Origin: Agrostemma githago
Lineage: Eukaryota > Streptophyta > Magnoliopsida > Caryophyllales > Caryophyllaceae
Length of the DNA: 64,000 nt
Direction: 5' to 3'
Assembly (NCBI GenBank): GCA_958450325.1
Contig: OY288257.1
Span: forward strand, 29,716,771 to 29,780,770
Position numbers and translations under genes: made by a program. Shown piece by piece: positions 22,031-34,748 of the stretch. The notes under the pieces are model-generated. The model was not told where the DNA came from, ran no database searches, and saw only the letters and a program-made list of their open reading frames with translations. Each line of letters begins with the position of its first letter. Position 1 is the first letter of the stretch.

Positions 22031-23358
22031 TCCCGAGAATCGACGAGAAGCCCATGAGAGGCAAGGAAGGACCAAAGAGCGCTTAAGGGAGGCCTACAAG
22101 ACCCATCCCGTTCGGGATGGCCTCATCCCGTTCGGAATGGGGTGCATGTTGAAGGGTACCACTGTGAGCCCATCCCGGTCAGGACCAACCCGTCCCAATC
22201 GGGATGACAGGGCCGTCCCGGTCGGGATGATCCGTCTCGGTCGGGACGAAGAGCTGGCAGCACGGGCTTCTTCTTTTCTTCTCCTTCATTCTTGTATCCA
22301 TATATATACTCCCTTCTTGTAATATTAAGACATCTTATCATAGTTTAGACTCTCTTAAGCCTCCAAAACCCTATATTTACTTTCACTCATTAGTTTTAAT
22401 CTTCCTTTAATCCTAGTTAATCTTTAGTTAATCCTTGTAATTAGTCTTGGATTAAGGGATTCTTGAAGATTGTTCCAAGCTTGACAACCTTGGGATTGTA
22501 TTTTGGTTTCTCATAAATACAAGTTTTCATCTTTTCTTCATCCTAGTGTTGGTATAATCATCTCTACTCTTGTTCTTTGTTTATTCAATCTAGTTTCATC
22601 TTTTTATATTGTTATTGTTGTTAGTTGTTCATAATGAATGCTTGGATGTTTAGTTTGTTTTCTCTTGTTATTGTTATGGGTAATTTGATAATGAGTGAGT
22701 AGTAATCTTGTGGGGTTAGTAGGGGGATTAGGGGTAGATTATGGATGATTAGGGTTGATTAAGGGGAAAAGGTTGCATCTTTGTTGTTAGTCACATTGTG
22801 GGCACTCTATGTGTTTGTTGATATGCTTGTGTGAGTTGTAGTGGCCATGCTTCCCATACTTGTGTTCATCTTCTCATTGATTGCTTATTTTGTGGAAATG
22901 TTGAGAATATTTTAGTCGCGAGAGCGCGGACTAGGGTCTAAGTTGCGAGAGCCCGGACCCACCTTGACATCGGTCTAAGTTGCGAGAGCCCGGACCGACT
23001 CTAGCGATTAGGAGACACCTATACCCTTGATCACCCCAATTACCCTTCTACTCCTATGAACCCGACCTACCCCACTTTCTTTCCATATTCGATCCATCGT
23101 CTTAGTTAGTCATCGTTTACTCTAGTTTATTTATTAGCTCGATCATTAGCTTAGTCATACTTCTCCTCCACCATTAGTTTTCCATTTATCGATTTCTTTG
23201 TGTCTGTTTGGTAGCATAGTCTCGTTTGTAGGCCGACCTAGTCTAAACCTTGATATACCATCCTCGTGGATACGATCCCGACTTACCCTAGCTACCCACT
23301 AGGTCTAGCCGGTAGTTTATTGATCGGCTAGGGACGTGACAAATCCCTTACCATCAAT
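22031..23358 (+). repeat. Embedded forward family L LTR fragment ending in a partial PBS
   Basis: It begins TCCCGAGAATCG, inside U3, and runs forward to the LTR end CCATCA at 23356. Removing the CACTA element and one target copy leaves it followed by ATTTGGCG (30551-30557), the start of the family's tRNA-Asp primer site. It is therefore a U3-R-U5-PBS piece in inverted orientation inside another LTR. With the sequence left of 22030 it forms a palindrome around 21978-22042. Confidence 0.82.
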
Positions 23359-23379
23359 CACTACAAGAAAAACTGTTCC

Positions 23380-23640
23380 GGGCGTCCACCTGATTGGCGT
23401 CCTAGGCATATGGACGCCTAAATGGCGTCCGAAAAGTAAAACGGGCATCCACAGTCGGACGTCAAACTTGGCGTCCGACTGAAGTTGGGGAGGACAAAAT
23501 TGAACCCAAATGGCGTCCACAGGCGGACGCCATTTAGCCCAAATGGCGTCCACTGTCGGTCGCCATATTCTGCAAACTGGCGTCCACATGTGGCGTCCGA
23601 TAGTGGACGCCCGTCGAGTTGAATGTGGCGTCAAATACGC
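23380..23640. repeat. 5' subterminal repeats of the CACTA element
   Basis: At least ten copies of GGCGTCC or GGACGCC, often as inverted pairs such as TGGCGTCCAC-GTCGGACGCCA, are packed into about 260 bp. In En/Spm elements such arrays are the binding sites of the accessory TNPA protein. Confidence 0.85.
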
Positions 23641-24530
23641 GCTCACCCCCCTCTCCCCCTTCACTTCTAAAAAAAAAACACTCTCGACAATCTCCCTCTT
23701 CCCTCGCCGACCCAAATCGCATACACTCTCCAATTTTCATCCTTTATTCCTAATTTGTGGTACGTTTTCTTAGTTTACTTCGTTTTTATTCATTGTTAGC
23801 GTTATTTATTGATTGTTTGTTAGTTAATTTCGTTTAAATTTCGATTAGGTTGATTAGTTTAGGCCAAGCTCGATTAGGTTGATTAGTTTACCCAAATTCG
23901 ATTAGTTAGATTATTTTTGCCCATCATTATTTTGACTAGGGTTTGATAAATTTGGTTGAATTGAGCTAGAATGACCTCTAGGGCCTTCCGTGAGGTTTTG
24001 TGTGACCTAGGACGGACCAAAAGGTGTCGTAATAATGCCGGATTTTCCCTAAATCACTTCTACCCTGATCGGGGTTGTAAATAGGTGTTAGCGGCGCTTT
24101 CGAAATTTTGATATCTGCATCCGAAAATTTGACCCTTTTTTGACCTATTTAAGCTGTTTCTGTGTGAGATAAGCCATGAATTGTTGTGTTTTGTTCGGTT
24201 GAATTGGGATTACATTGATAAATTAGCTAGGGTTTTTCTAAATTGGGATTAAATTGTGATTAAATTCGGTGACTAATTTTTGTAAGGTCAATTAAAAATT
24301 AATAAGACATTTGCAAATTAAAAATTGGGTTTACTAAATTTTTGTAAGGTCAATTCTAAATTAATAAGACATTTGGGTTTACTTTGACGTACTAGTGATT
24401 AAATTAATGAAACTTAGTTAGAGAAATGAAGTTTAAGTTAAATGGTGATTAAATATTCGTTTAGTAAGTTATAAATTAAATTAGGGAAATTACACTTTAA
24501 TATGTTATATATATTTTTTGAACATAGAAA

Positions 24531-27500
24531 ATGAAGAGAATTGAACGGAAATGGATGTATGAGGGAAGACTTGATAAGAAGAGATGTCCAACCGTCGAAT
24601 TTTTGAGGGGTGTTGAGTCATTTGTCGAGGTCGCTAAAAAGTCGGTAGACTACGCATCGAGGGGGGAGGTTAGGTGTCCGTGTACTAAATGCAAGAACCT
24701 AAAATTTCTTGAGGTCCTCGTAGTGAAGAAACATGTCATCTATAGTGGTTTTTCACCCGATTACTATTATTGGATTTGTCATGGTGAGTCATCTCAGTCT
24801 GAGGGAATCGAAAACCATCAAGATGAGGGGGGATTGAGAGGTATGATAGTTGATGTTGTGGAGTGCAACTTGTTTAACTCACCTAACCCACGAGACTCAC
24901 CTAGCCTACGAGACTCACCCAACCCACAAGACTCACCTAACCCACAAGAGCCTAACCCACGAGCGAAGGCGTTTTTTGACATGTTGGAAGCTTCGGAGAA
25001 ACCGTTATACGGAGGGTGAGATGTGACTTTGTTAGAAGTCGCGTCTATGGTAGTTAGCCTTAAATGTGAGTTCAACCTGCCCTTTGCTTGTGTCGATGGT
25101 ATTGCTGCCTTGCTCGAGAGAGTTATTCCAAAAGACAATATCATGACCCGATCATTCTACACAACCAAAAAGGTTGTGAAGGGACTTCAACTCCCGCATC
25201 AAAAGATTGATGCTTGTCCAGATGGATGCATGCTATTTTGGAAGGACGATGCGATGCTTGATGAATGTAGGAGATGTGGTAAGGGTAGGTATAAGATGGT
25301 TGAGGGGGATATTGTTTTGAGAGGTAGAAAAGGGAAAAGTAGTGTCAGGGGTAAGAAACCAATCCCAATAAGTCAGCTTACGTACTTCCCTATTGCACCT
25401 AGGCTTAAGAAATTGTATGCCACAAAAACCATAGCTGAGCACATGAGGTGGCACAAGGAGGACATTAGGGTACTAGGGAAGATGTGTCATCCGAGTGATG
25501 GTGAGGAGTGGAAGCGTTTCGATAGACTACATCCCCACTTTGCGTTAGAACCCCGAAATGTAAGGCTTGGGTTGTGCACTGATGGATTTGCACCGTTCGG
25601 CCAATTTGGTAAATCTTACTCTTGCTGGCCAGTGATGATCACACCTTACAACCTACCTCCTTGGTTGTGTTTGATGCAGCCTTTCATCTTCCTATCTCTT
25701 ATTGTGCCCGGACCAAAAAACCCGAAAAATCATTTGGATGTTTACTTGCAACCTGTTATTGAGGAACTGAAACAACTGTGGGAGGTTGGGGTGGAAACTT
25801 ATGATGTCTCTATGAGACAAAACTTTCAGTTGAAAGCAACTTTGTTGTGGACTATAAATGAATTTTTCGCGTACGGTATGCTCTCGGGGTGGTCTACTGC
25901 GGGTCAGAAAGCATGTCCGTGTTGTATGGGTGAGAGCAAAGCTTTTTATCTTCCAAATTCTAGTAAAATAAGTTGGTTTGACTGTCATCGGCAGTTCCTA
26001 CCAGAAGGTCACCCATATAGAAAGAATAAGAAGGCGTTCAAGAAGGGTGGAGGTGCTTGACGACGCACCTGATCGACTCCTAGGAGATGAAATATGGGAG
26101 TTGATTTCTGATTACCCGTCTACTGTCGACGGAACCGAGCAGGAGTTCAAAGACCTCAAGAAGTTGAAAACTGGTTGGTTTAAACGTAGCATATTCTTCG
26201 AACTACCATATTGGAGGACTTTATTAATTCGTCACAATTTAGATGTGATGCACATAGAGAAAAACTTCTTCGAGCAGTTGATTCACACGGTGATGGATGT
26301 GGAGGGGAAGAGTTGTGACACTACAGGCTCCCGGCGAGATGTCAAGAATTTCTGTCACCGTCCTTAACTGCACATAAAAAAGGATGGGTCAAAACCGAGA
26401 GCCTTGTTCACACTTGACAAGGCTCAGAGAAAGGCGTTGTTGGAGTGGGTAGAGAAGTTGAAGTTCCCTGATGGGTACGCCTCCGACTTCAAACATTGTG
26501 TTGATCTTAAGAACCTAAAGCTTCAAGGGTTAAAGAGTCACGACTGTCACGTTTTCATGGAGAGGTTGCTTCCGGTATCACTAAAGCACCTTCTGCCACC
26601 GACAGTGTGGAATTCTATAACTGAGATATCTCAGTTCTTCCGAGATTTGTGTTCCTCTACAGTATCAATTGAGGACATGTCTCGGCTCGAGGATCAAATT
26701 CCGCAGATACTATGCAAACTTGAGATGATCTTTCCACCGTCGTTCTTTAATTCCATGGAGCATCTACCTGTCCACTTGCCCTACGAGGCTAAGGTCGGAG
26801 GACCTGTCCAGTATAGATGGATGTACCCATTTGAAAGGTACGTAACTTTTACTAACTTCATTTTAAAAAAAAATAAGAATAACTAATTTGTATTGATTGA
26901 AATATATAATTTGTTTATTTAGGTTCCTGAATCATTTGAAGAAGAAAATTGGTAACAAGGCTAGGGTAGAAGGTTCTATTTGTAATGCATATTTGACAGA
27001 AGAGATTGCAAACTTCTGCTCCCTCTACTTCGATAAAGATGTGCAAACAAAAACCAAGAACCTGAACCTAGGACATTCGGTGTCCATTGACCCCACTATA
27101 CCCGAGTTTTTTCAAAAGAAGGACGATGAAGGAACTTCATCCGTTGAGGGTTCTAGGACTCTAGATGAGAAAGAGTACAACCGAGCGCACCTTTACCTAC
27201 TCTCGAATTGTGAGATCTTAGAGCCTTATGAGAAACAATTTGTAACTGAATATGTCGCTGCGAACCCTTCCGTGAACCCTGATGACGTTTGGAGTAAGCA
27301 CGACGAACATTTCCCCGAAGTGGCTCAAGGATCACGTAGTCGCCTTAGACATACGTGATGATTTGGTTAGAAGTTTGGCATTTGGTCCAGTGCGAGTGGT
27401 TAAAATCTGGAACCGGTACTCGGTGAATGGGTTCAATTTTCACACATTCAACTACGGGAAGAACAAGGCTAGATGCAATTTTGGTGTGAGTGTGTCATCT

Positions 27501-28109
27501 CTTGATGGTGATGAGTACTATGGTATTTTGGAGGATATTTTTGAGTTGTGTTATGCTGGCAAAGAACGAGGGTATTGAGCTGTGGTATTCAAGTGTGAGT
27601 GGAAAGACAGCTCCGTGAACGGGACCCGAGTGCATGAACGTTACAAGATTGTGGAAGTTAATCACACAAGGAAATATCCTACGTACGATCCGTTCATACT
27701 CGCGCATCAGGCGAAGCAAGTCTATTTTGCTCCTTCTCCTTACACGAAAAATGACAGAAATCAAAGTCAATGGTGGGCAGTCTTTACGACTAAACCACGG
27801 GGACAAATAGACAGTTCTCTGTTCCAGGAAGATGTTGCTTCAACTGGTACACACTTATCTTCTATTGAAGAGAACATATTCTCCGTACAAGATCAGAATG
27901 AAGGGGCAGAGGAAGATTTTGAGGATGACGATGATGATGGACAAGGAGAGAACATGGTCAGGGATGTTCCGGAGAACCTTGAGGAGGATGACGGACACGA
28001 TGAAGAGAATTCAGAGGACGATCAAGTTGGGGGCGAGGAGACCGAGGAGGAGGATCAGACTGAGGAGGATGAGGCTGAAGAAAATAACGACAGCGACGGT
28101 GACTACTAG
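24531..28109 (+). pseudogene. TNP2-like CACTA transposase, multiply broken
   Basis: From ATG 24531 the N-terminal Transpos_assoc region reads WMYEGRLDKKRCPTVEFLRG with a CPCTKC zinc-binding pattern. The Transposase_21 core (25023-26060) contains MRWHKEDIRVLGKMCHPSDG, FAPFGQFGKSYSCWPVMI and CPCCMGE. A DUF4218-like part (26404-26860) contains SHDCHVFMERLLPVSLKHLL, and a DUF4216-like part (27580-27830) contains WWAVFTTKPRGQID. The tail to 28109 is very acidic. An intron (GTAACT to TTTAG, about 26838-26921) is retained. In-frame stops occur at 25017, 26365 and 27576, and frame changes near 26045 and 27316. It is a dead gene for the enzyme that cuts at the CACTA ends. Confidence 0.93.
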
Positions 28110-28257
28110 AGTTGTTGTATGTTTAAATGTTTACATGGTTAAGTTATTTTGATGTTTACTATAGTAGGCTATTTTACCTGAATAAAGTTAGAATGAAATT
28201 GTTGATGACATGGCTAATTGTTGTTAACATTGTTTAATTTTTTGGCAGGTTAATATA

Positions 28258-29917
28258 ATGGCAGGCGGTAGATCGACTAGGAGACGTGGTGGGGGTAGTA
28301 GGTCTCCTCACACGTCCACCACTCAACAGGAGGACGAGGAGATGGTCCCCGAAACGGGACCGGAGCAGACCGCTGAGCAGGAGAAGGAGGAGCAGCAACA
28401 GGGGCCAGATGAGGAGCTGGAGAAGGACGAGGAGGGGCGGTATGTTCTCAAACCAACAGGCACATGGTAATATAATCTAACATGTTGATTATTCTTTTGT
28501 AAATATTCATTTTTGCACTACATTTTGTATGATTGACTACATATATGGTCTTCTCGACTCGGTGCAGGTTTCTGCACAAAGAGGTCGTCAAAGGCTGTAC
28601 CAACAGCTTCATGGTCGACAAAGGGCAAGGGTATGCTAATTGGTCTCAGGTACCGGCTGAGATACGAGAGTGGTGGTTCAACCAATTCAAGGTACGTGGA
28701 TTGTTTTTGCTCCCGAGTTTTTATTTTATAATCTGGACTTTGTACATATTTTTCATACTACTTATTAATCTGTCTTGACTGTATAGTTCAAGTTCAGCTG
28801 GGCCTCAGAGTTTGATGGAAGGGTCTGGGAACGGTATAATGAAACGTGCACACGACGTTTCGCCTGTGTGATGAATAAACGACGTACGCGGGGGACTCCG
28901 TTGAAGGACCTTAAAGGTGTTAGTTATTTTTTTTGGGTAATCAATTTTAACAAATAAACAATCTAACTTCAATCTTTCACTGTATTAAATATATATTGGG
29001 TCGTCATATTTTAGGGGAGGCGTTGGAGAGATGGATTGCCTACCACGATCAGAAAGAGTTTAAGGTGAGGTCCGAAATTGCCCAAAGGAACAAGTTGGCG
29101 AACTGTGACCGTGAGGGCCGCGCGAACCCGACACATCATCGGGGTTCTCAGTCTTCTTTCACTCGTGTCAAGAGAGTATGATTTCTACTAATTAATACCG
29201 TACTCTTCCTTGAATAATCGTAAACTACGTTTGCATAATTTATATTTGCCTAACTTTCGTACTAATTTAATAGCTGCGTGCTGAGCTCGGGAGGGAGCCA
29301 ACCGCGGCGGAAATATTTTTCGACATGCATGGGCAGACCGATGCAAAAGGGACTACCTTTAAATCGAAAAAGGATAAGGCGACCTGGGTGAGTACTAAAT
29401 CGACTGTAGGTGGTGGATAACTATATTCAATGATTTCATCTAATAATAACTTAAATTGAAATCGTTCTTCTGTACGCAGGACACCTACCAAGAAGAGATG
29501 GAGAGACTCGAGGCTGATCCTGATGTTGAGGAAGTCGACCCAAACGAGACTTGGTTCAAGGTCGTCAAGGGTTACAGGAAAGGAAGTGTGTACGGTGTGG
29601 GAAATGCACACGGTATGTACTTCAGACCTCCCACATCGCTTCTGAGCACCTCCACACAGATGGAGTACACGCCGGCCGGATCTCAGCAGCCCGATCCGGA
29701 GAAGGAGGAAATGAAGGAGCAGCTGACAGCGCAGCAACAGCAACTGAAGGACCAGGCAGAACACATCAAGAGAATTGAGGAACAGATGGCCATGTTTCAG
29801 GCCGTGCTTCAGAAATGTAACCAAGGTCGTCCTCCCTCACCCCCTCCAGACGACAGAGACCCCTTTAACGGGGATGGTGGTAACTCCGGTGCTGCAGCTA
29901 GCTTCACAGTTAGTTGA
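28258..29917 (+). CDS. CACTA accessory protein (Transposase_24 / TNPA-like), six exons, intact
   Basis: Exons 28258-28466, 28568-28691, 28787-28916, 29015-29175, 29274-29387 and 29480-29917 all have GT-AG borders and join in phase to about 391 codons with one stop. The N-terminus is Arg/Gly- then Glu/Gln-rich. The central part includes EIREWWFNQF, SWASEFDGRVWERYNET and AELGREPTAAEIFFDMHGQT, the 'Ptta/En/Spm plant transposase' (Transposase_24) pattern. A coiled-coil Gln/Glu segment (EEMKEQLTAQQQQLKDQAEH) precedes a Pro/Gly-rich tail. By analogy with TNPA it would bind the subterminal repeats and bring the ends together. Its intact frame contrasts with the broken TNP2 gene beside it. Confidence 0.85.
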
Positions 29918-30184
29918 TTGTTTTTTGTTGTTGTTATTTTAACTGTATATACGGATTATGTATCTTTGAACTAGTTTAGACTTGTGTACCTTCAAACCGT
30001 ATGTTAAATCTTTTTATATAAGTTTTTTCAGCATAAATGAGTCGAGAGATGAAATCTTTCGGTTGACTGAGCTTGAATGTGGTTGAGGTATTGTGGATAG
30101 TCGACATTTGTGGTTGGTTGAGAGTTGTGGTTGTGGTTTATTTTGCAGGTTTTGGCTAAACATTGAACGCATGTTTACGGTCAT

Positions 30185-30535
30185 GCAACAGCGTAAATAG
30201 CGTCCAATAACGGGCGCCATGGCGGACGCCAGAAGCAGCTGAAATGGTGTCCGACTGTGGACGCGAAGTCTCCCTGGGTGGCATCCACAGTCGGACGCCA
30301 TGTTCCTCGAGTTGGCGACCGACTGTGGATGCCACCCAGGGACACCTGGCGTCCACAGTCGGTCGCCATCCTGCCGTCCATTGTCGGTCGTCAATTCCCT
30401 TGGCGTCCAATAGTGGACGCCTGTTTCGAAAATGGGCGACCGGTCGTGGCTTCCGCTTTCTGACGTCTGTTTGTGGACGCCCGTCCCTTTATAGCGTCCA
30501 TTATCGGTGTCCATTAGGTGGACGCCGGTGACTAT
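30185..30535. repeat. 3' subterminal repeats of the CACTA element
   Basis: About fifteen GGCGTCC/GGACGCC-type motifs, many in inverted pairs such as GGCATCCACAGTCGGACGCC, mirror the 5' array. ORFs of 60-95 codons across both strands here arise from the repeats. Confidence 0.85.
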
Positions 30536-30557
30536 TTTTCTTGTAGTGAATTTGGCG

Positions 30558-30784
30558 GTCTCGGGGTCGATTCCAAGGCATCGAATCATCGTTCCTTTAC
30601 TCCGTTGGCTCCAAAATGTGTATGTATAGAGTCGGAATCGCTCCAACTCTTCCAAATCGGTCTCGGGAACCTAAAACGAACTAAAGGAAGCATAAGAAGC
30701 CCCTAAACCGCTCCCAAGGAGCGATTCTACAAGGAAAATGGGACCAAAACACTACAAAATAGGCACTACAAACCACACTTATCA
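30558..30784 (-). repeat. Family L LTR, 5' tip (minus)
   Basis: It continues the LTR that stops at 22030 with GTCTCGGGGTCGATTCC and reaches the LTR start at 30784, followed by the target duplication GTTAC. Confidence 0.88.
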
Positions 30785-30789
30785 GTTAC

Positions 30790-33700
30790 CGCAACTCAGA
30801 ATCTCGAACTTGTCATTCAAAGAGAACTTACTACTGTTTTAAACTACGCCAATTTAAATCTTCACAAACCTATGAGACGATTCAGCGTGTAAGATTAATT
30901 GAATGGCAAACACATCAGAAATTTGGTTGGACTAACATGTCAGATAGTCATACAACACACAAGGGAAAAAAAACGGGTCAAGCGAATATTTTCGAGCAAA
31001 ATCAACTTCTTTCCAAAGACTTTTGCAAAGTTACCAAAACAAGGCAAAATCGACCATTGTGCGGGATTATAAACAACAAGATCAATATCAAGATTCAAAA
31101 CTTCAACATTCTTTAGCTTAATAGTTAAAAGTAGCAGCACTATTATATGTCTTCGGCCAAACTTGTGGGTCTAAGCAATAAATAAAATAAAGCACGTTTC
31201 TAGTGTTTATTTTTTTGGTTTAAGAAGAGTCAGGAGGGCGATTATGATGATGATGGGGTTCGAAACTCAGAGGATGAGTACACCTCTCATAACCTTAGCG
31301 GCCTTTGTGAACCGAGTTTTTAAGTGAAAACTTCCTTATAAAACATAGTGTTCCTAGCATAAAAAAGATACAAACTTTTCTCCTTTAGCCTCTACTACCC
31401 AGCAAAATACTATACTCCTACATACAGAAGTTTTGAACTTTTAAGGAATGATGCAAAGATTTCAACTTTAAACGCACATTCCTCAAAGGTTTCATACAAC
31501 AACAACAACAACAACAACAACATCAGTCTTAGCCACATAACGATTTGGGATCGGCTAACATGAATCATTATCTGAATTCGGCTTTTAAGTCGTCTCCAAC
31601 AAAACAATCATATAAAAAGAAACCAAAAACATGAATCATTTTCACAGGTTAAAGCAGCAAAAAAAATAAAAAAATTGCAGAAAATACACATTTCTCTTCA
31701 TAAATCACACAAGACAATTGCAAAATTATCAAGGCTTTCTTACAAGAGGATGAAGACGCTATCTTTCCACCATTTTCACAGTTTAAAGCAGCAAAAAAAT
31801 CAGAAAAAAACTCACCCAAACACAAATTTCCCTGCTGAATCAGAGAATTCAACTGTAAAAATCACAAGGGTTTCATACAATGGAAAAAAGATGCTAACTT
31901 TCCACCATGTTCACACTTTAAATCACCAAAAAAACAACAAAATTGCATAAAAACACAGGAAAAAACCAAAGAGAAGACATTAAAGCTTAAACTTACCCAG
32001 AAACTAAAAAAAATTCGGATGAGATTGAACAGTGAGAAGTGAAGAAAGCTGAAAAGGGTTTTTTTTATTAGATGGTTGAGCTGTTTTAACGGGGGTGAGG
32101 TGATTGATTATTGTGATGGGTTGCACTTTCAGAATCACTGGGTGTTTAATGTCTGCTCAGTTTAACCAGTCAATGATCGAGTTGCATCACTGTCCTTGAT
32201 TAGGAGAGCATGGGAAAACAGACGTTGAGCGAGTAGCAATGTAGCTAACATACCAAAAGAGTACACACGGCCTACAAAAGCATCACACGGTTCAAGAATT
32301 TGATTAATGCTATGATCAGACACGACAGTTCTCCACAATTACAAATGAATGATACTACTCGTAAAATGATGAAAAAAATACCACGAGAAATAGGGAACTA
32401 ACCACTACAGTGACAAAAGGCGCCAATGAGAAGCCGCTTCCAAGCTTTGAAGTAATCTCCGTATGGAACCTTTTCCTCTCAAGAAAAGAACAGATGAGAA
32501 CAAAGATCTCAGTTGACCATTGCAGGATTAGTTGTAGTTGAAAGTGTTGGAATACTAAAATTTAGCCGAACAATAAAGAAATGGTGTGTTCTTCATTTTA
32601 TCTAGCTCTCTAGTTGCTTGCTAAAATAGGGTTGTAAGGCAAGACCGGGGAAAAATCAAACCTCGACAAAAACAGATTTCTCAGACCAATAGCTACCTGC
32701 AGAGGAATGCCTGAACAAAAACACAATCACTCGGTCTGCTACTTGCTCATCCAGTATGAATTCTAAATATCGTGAAATAACGGAAATGAAGAATATTGGA
32801 AAACATTATTTAACGAAGAGAATAATATCAAAGTTAGCTGAAATGAAGAATAGACCAATACAATGATACAACACGAGATAGTTGGAAATGATACTTTGGG
32901 GTAAGCGTTTCACAACAATTCTTCACCCGGGATATAATGTTATACAAAGCAAAACAATTAGTCACTATAAAGCATTTTGCAATACCTAATAATCAAACAC
33001 ACACCAGATTAAAACAAATATTCAATCAAATAATTAATTCTATCATATTAAAAATAGAACTGATTGAATCCTGAAAACCCCTCAATTCGATTCACAAATT
33101 TGGATTGGAATTCGGAAAAAGAAGGGTATATGGAAATTGGAAAAGTTATGAAAAGGGGTGAATAAGTAGGAAGCAACAATGCACTGTAAATAAAATTAAA
33201 GGAAGCACAGAGACGAACGAAGAAGGAAAGTGGAGGAGGGAGGGAGAGAAAGAATAGGGTTGAGAAACATAAGAGGAGTAGAGTAGTAGACAAACCTTCA
33301 TTAAGATACGAAATAAAATTAGTTGAGAAAAGTGACTCAGATTCCATTCTACTCAAAAGTGAGGATACCAGTAACAATTTCTAAACCCATTTCCTCCAAA
33401 ATCGAATCCCAAAACACGATAGAAACTCGAATATAACCATTCATAATTCCAAACCCTATCGACAAATGTAGTACATGTATCGTCGTAAAATCTGTACATG
33501 CCAATAAGGGCATGAACATCAGCTGGCGACAGAATTTCGACAGTCCTCGTAAGTTATAACCCGCCTTTAATTGATCACATTCGCAAGTGTATCCATGTCC
33601 GATCACCTTAAAACTGAAGGTGAACACTATGATTCGTTCACTATCCTCAAAATGTAAATGTAATTACTTTCGTAAACTGAATACATTTGCAACTAAATTA

Positions 33701-34277
33701 TAACAAACCCTTTAACGAATATCGTAATTGTAATATGCAAGAATAATCCACACAATAACCTCTTAGAAAATAAAGTAACAGTAATACACTAATTGATCCT
33801 AAGATCGTCAAAATATTCGTCAGTGAAATCAAGAAAACATCAAATTTACTAAATTAGAAGTACATGCAGATGAATAAGGACCTGAAATCGATGACAAGGT
33901 TCAAGAGCAGAATAATCATGAAGCATCTGAAGATGCAATTCATCTCAAAACACAAGTCTGAATCCAAAGAACCATCTGAAGGTCTATGACAATATCTTAT
34001 AATAATTCTTTTATAGGGTAGCATAATTAAAAGCATACAATATTAGGAATTTGGAAAATATCACCTTCAATCGAATGTCAAAACAATATAGAAAATACAG
34101 CACAACTCGTTCGTAAACGCGACACTGAAAGTATAGCACAGCGTGTTCGTAAACGCGACACTAAGAGCCCAAACAACAATTATGCAACTCACACACAAAG
34201 GATAATGACATTGACCCCATACACCCTACCCTCTAATTATCAATAACCCCTTCTCTAATCAATTCATTTTACTATGA

Positions 34278-34278
<1 letters not shown>
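30790..34278. other. No confident gene; AT-rich background with possible remnants
   Basis: The sequence is intron- and UTR-like. A minus-strand stretch near 31110-30970 (reading VVYNPAQWSILPCFGNFAKV) and one near 33600-33450 (reading CDQLKAGYNLRGLSKFCRQL) could be exonic but were not identified. 31640-31950 has imperfect repeats around 'TTTCCACCATTTTCACA'. Confidence 0.35.
31498..31570 (-). repeat. SINE-like (Au-type) 3' fragment
   Basis: On the minus strand a segment with TTAGCCGATCCCAAATCG is followed, a few bases later, by a (TTG)n tail of about eight units. This matches the 3' end of plant Au-type SINEs. The body and the pol III promoter boxes are absent. A similar but weaker piece is at 20521-20575. 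Confidence 0.45.
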
Positions 34279-34354
<76 letters not shown>

Positions 34355-34355
34355 G
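34278..34355. repeat. (AAT)n microsatellite
   Basis: About 25 uninterrupted AAT units. It accounts for the poly-isoleucine tail of an apparent minus-strand ORF. Confidence 0.95.
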
Positions 34356-34748
34356 ATTCAAACAGATAAATTCCCATCTAAACCAGCAGCAGATAATACC
34401 ATTAGCAAGATTCAAACAGATAATATCATTAGTAAGAAAACCAGGTAATACCGTGAATCGAAATGAGAATGTCAAAACCGCAACGGAACACGTCGATACA
34501 GCCTGAACGATGAATCTGGCAGCCTGATTCATGACGAATGAATGAGACCAACCCGCAGTGACATTGCACTTAAGCATAATTTAAGCTACAAAAAAAAAAT
34601 GCACAGTCTGAAAGAAGCGGTTGCTCTATCCTGCTCGAGTGTTCACCAAACAAATTAACAAAGTGAGTTAATAAGTGCTAGATGCCTGGTTCTTTTCACC
34701 TGTATATACAATCAAATCTCGCAGATCGCATAACTAATGTGTAACGAC

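Larger units (their letters stand above)
23359..30548 (+). mobile_element. CACTA (En/Spm) DNA transposon, TSD AAT
   Basis: It begins CACTACAAGAAAAACTG and ends CTATTTTTCTTGTAGTG, giving a 14 bp perfect terminal inverted repeat. AAT flanks it at 23356-23358 and 30549-30551. Subterminal arrays of GGCGTCCAC/GTGGACGCC motifs lie at both ends. It carries a TNP2-type transposase pseudogene and a second, intact six-exon gene on the same strand. The length is 7190 bp. Confidence 0.95.
20609..30784 (-). mobile_element. Family L LTR in minus orientation, expanded by nested insertions, TSD GTTAC
   Basis: The outer ends are the two ends of one minus-oriented family L LTR: 20609 (TGATTGGAGGGATTTG) and 30784 (CACACTTATCA). 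GTTAC flanks both sides at 20604-20608 and 30785-30789. The LTR runs continuously from 20609 to 22030 and resumes without loss at about 30558-30784. Between these parts lies a forward-oriented family L LTR fragment ending in the first bases of its primer site, and inside that fragment a CACTA element. The unit behaves like a solo LTR that was either integrated with, or later acquired, an inverted copy. Confidence 0.85.

Noticed and set aside
23380..23640. A CRISPR-like appearance of regularly spaced short repeats.
   Set aside because: The repeats are CACTA subterminal sites in both orientations inside a plant transposon, without uniform spacers or cas genes.
30014..30655. 213-codon minus-strand ORF across the right end of the CACTA element.
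   Set aside because: It crosses the transposon border into the LTR and is composed of subterminal repeats.
33349..33627. Minus-strand 92-codon ORF with CDQLKAGYNLRGLSKFCRQL.
   Set aside because: It reads somewhat protein-like, but no family or splice context could be recognised, so it is mentioned only within the background region.
34272..34577. 101-codon ORF ending in a run of isoleucines.
   Set aside because: The run is the (AAT)n microsatellite.
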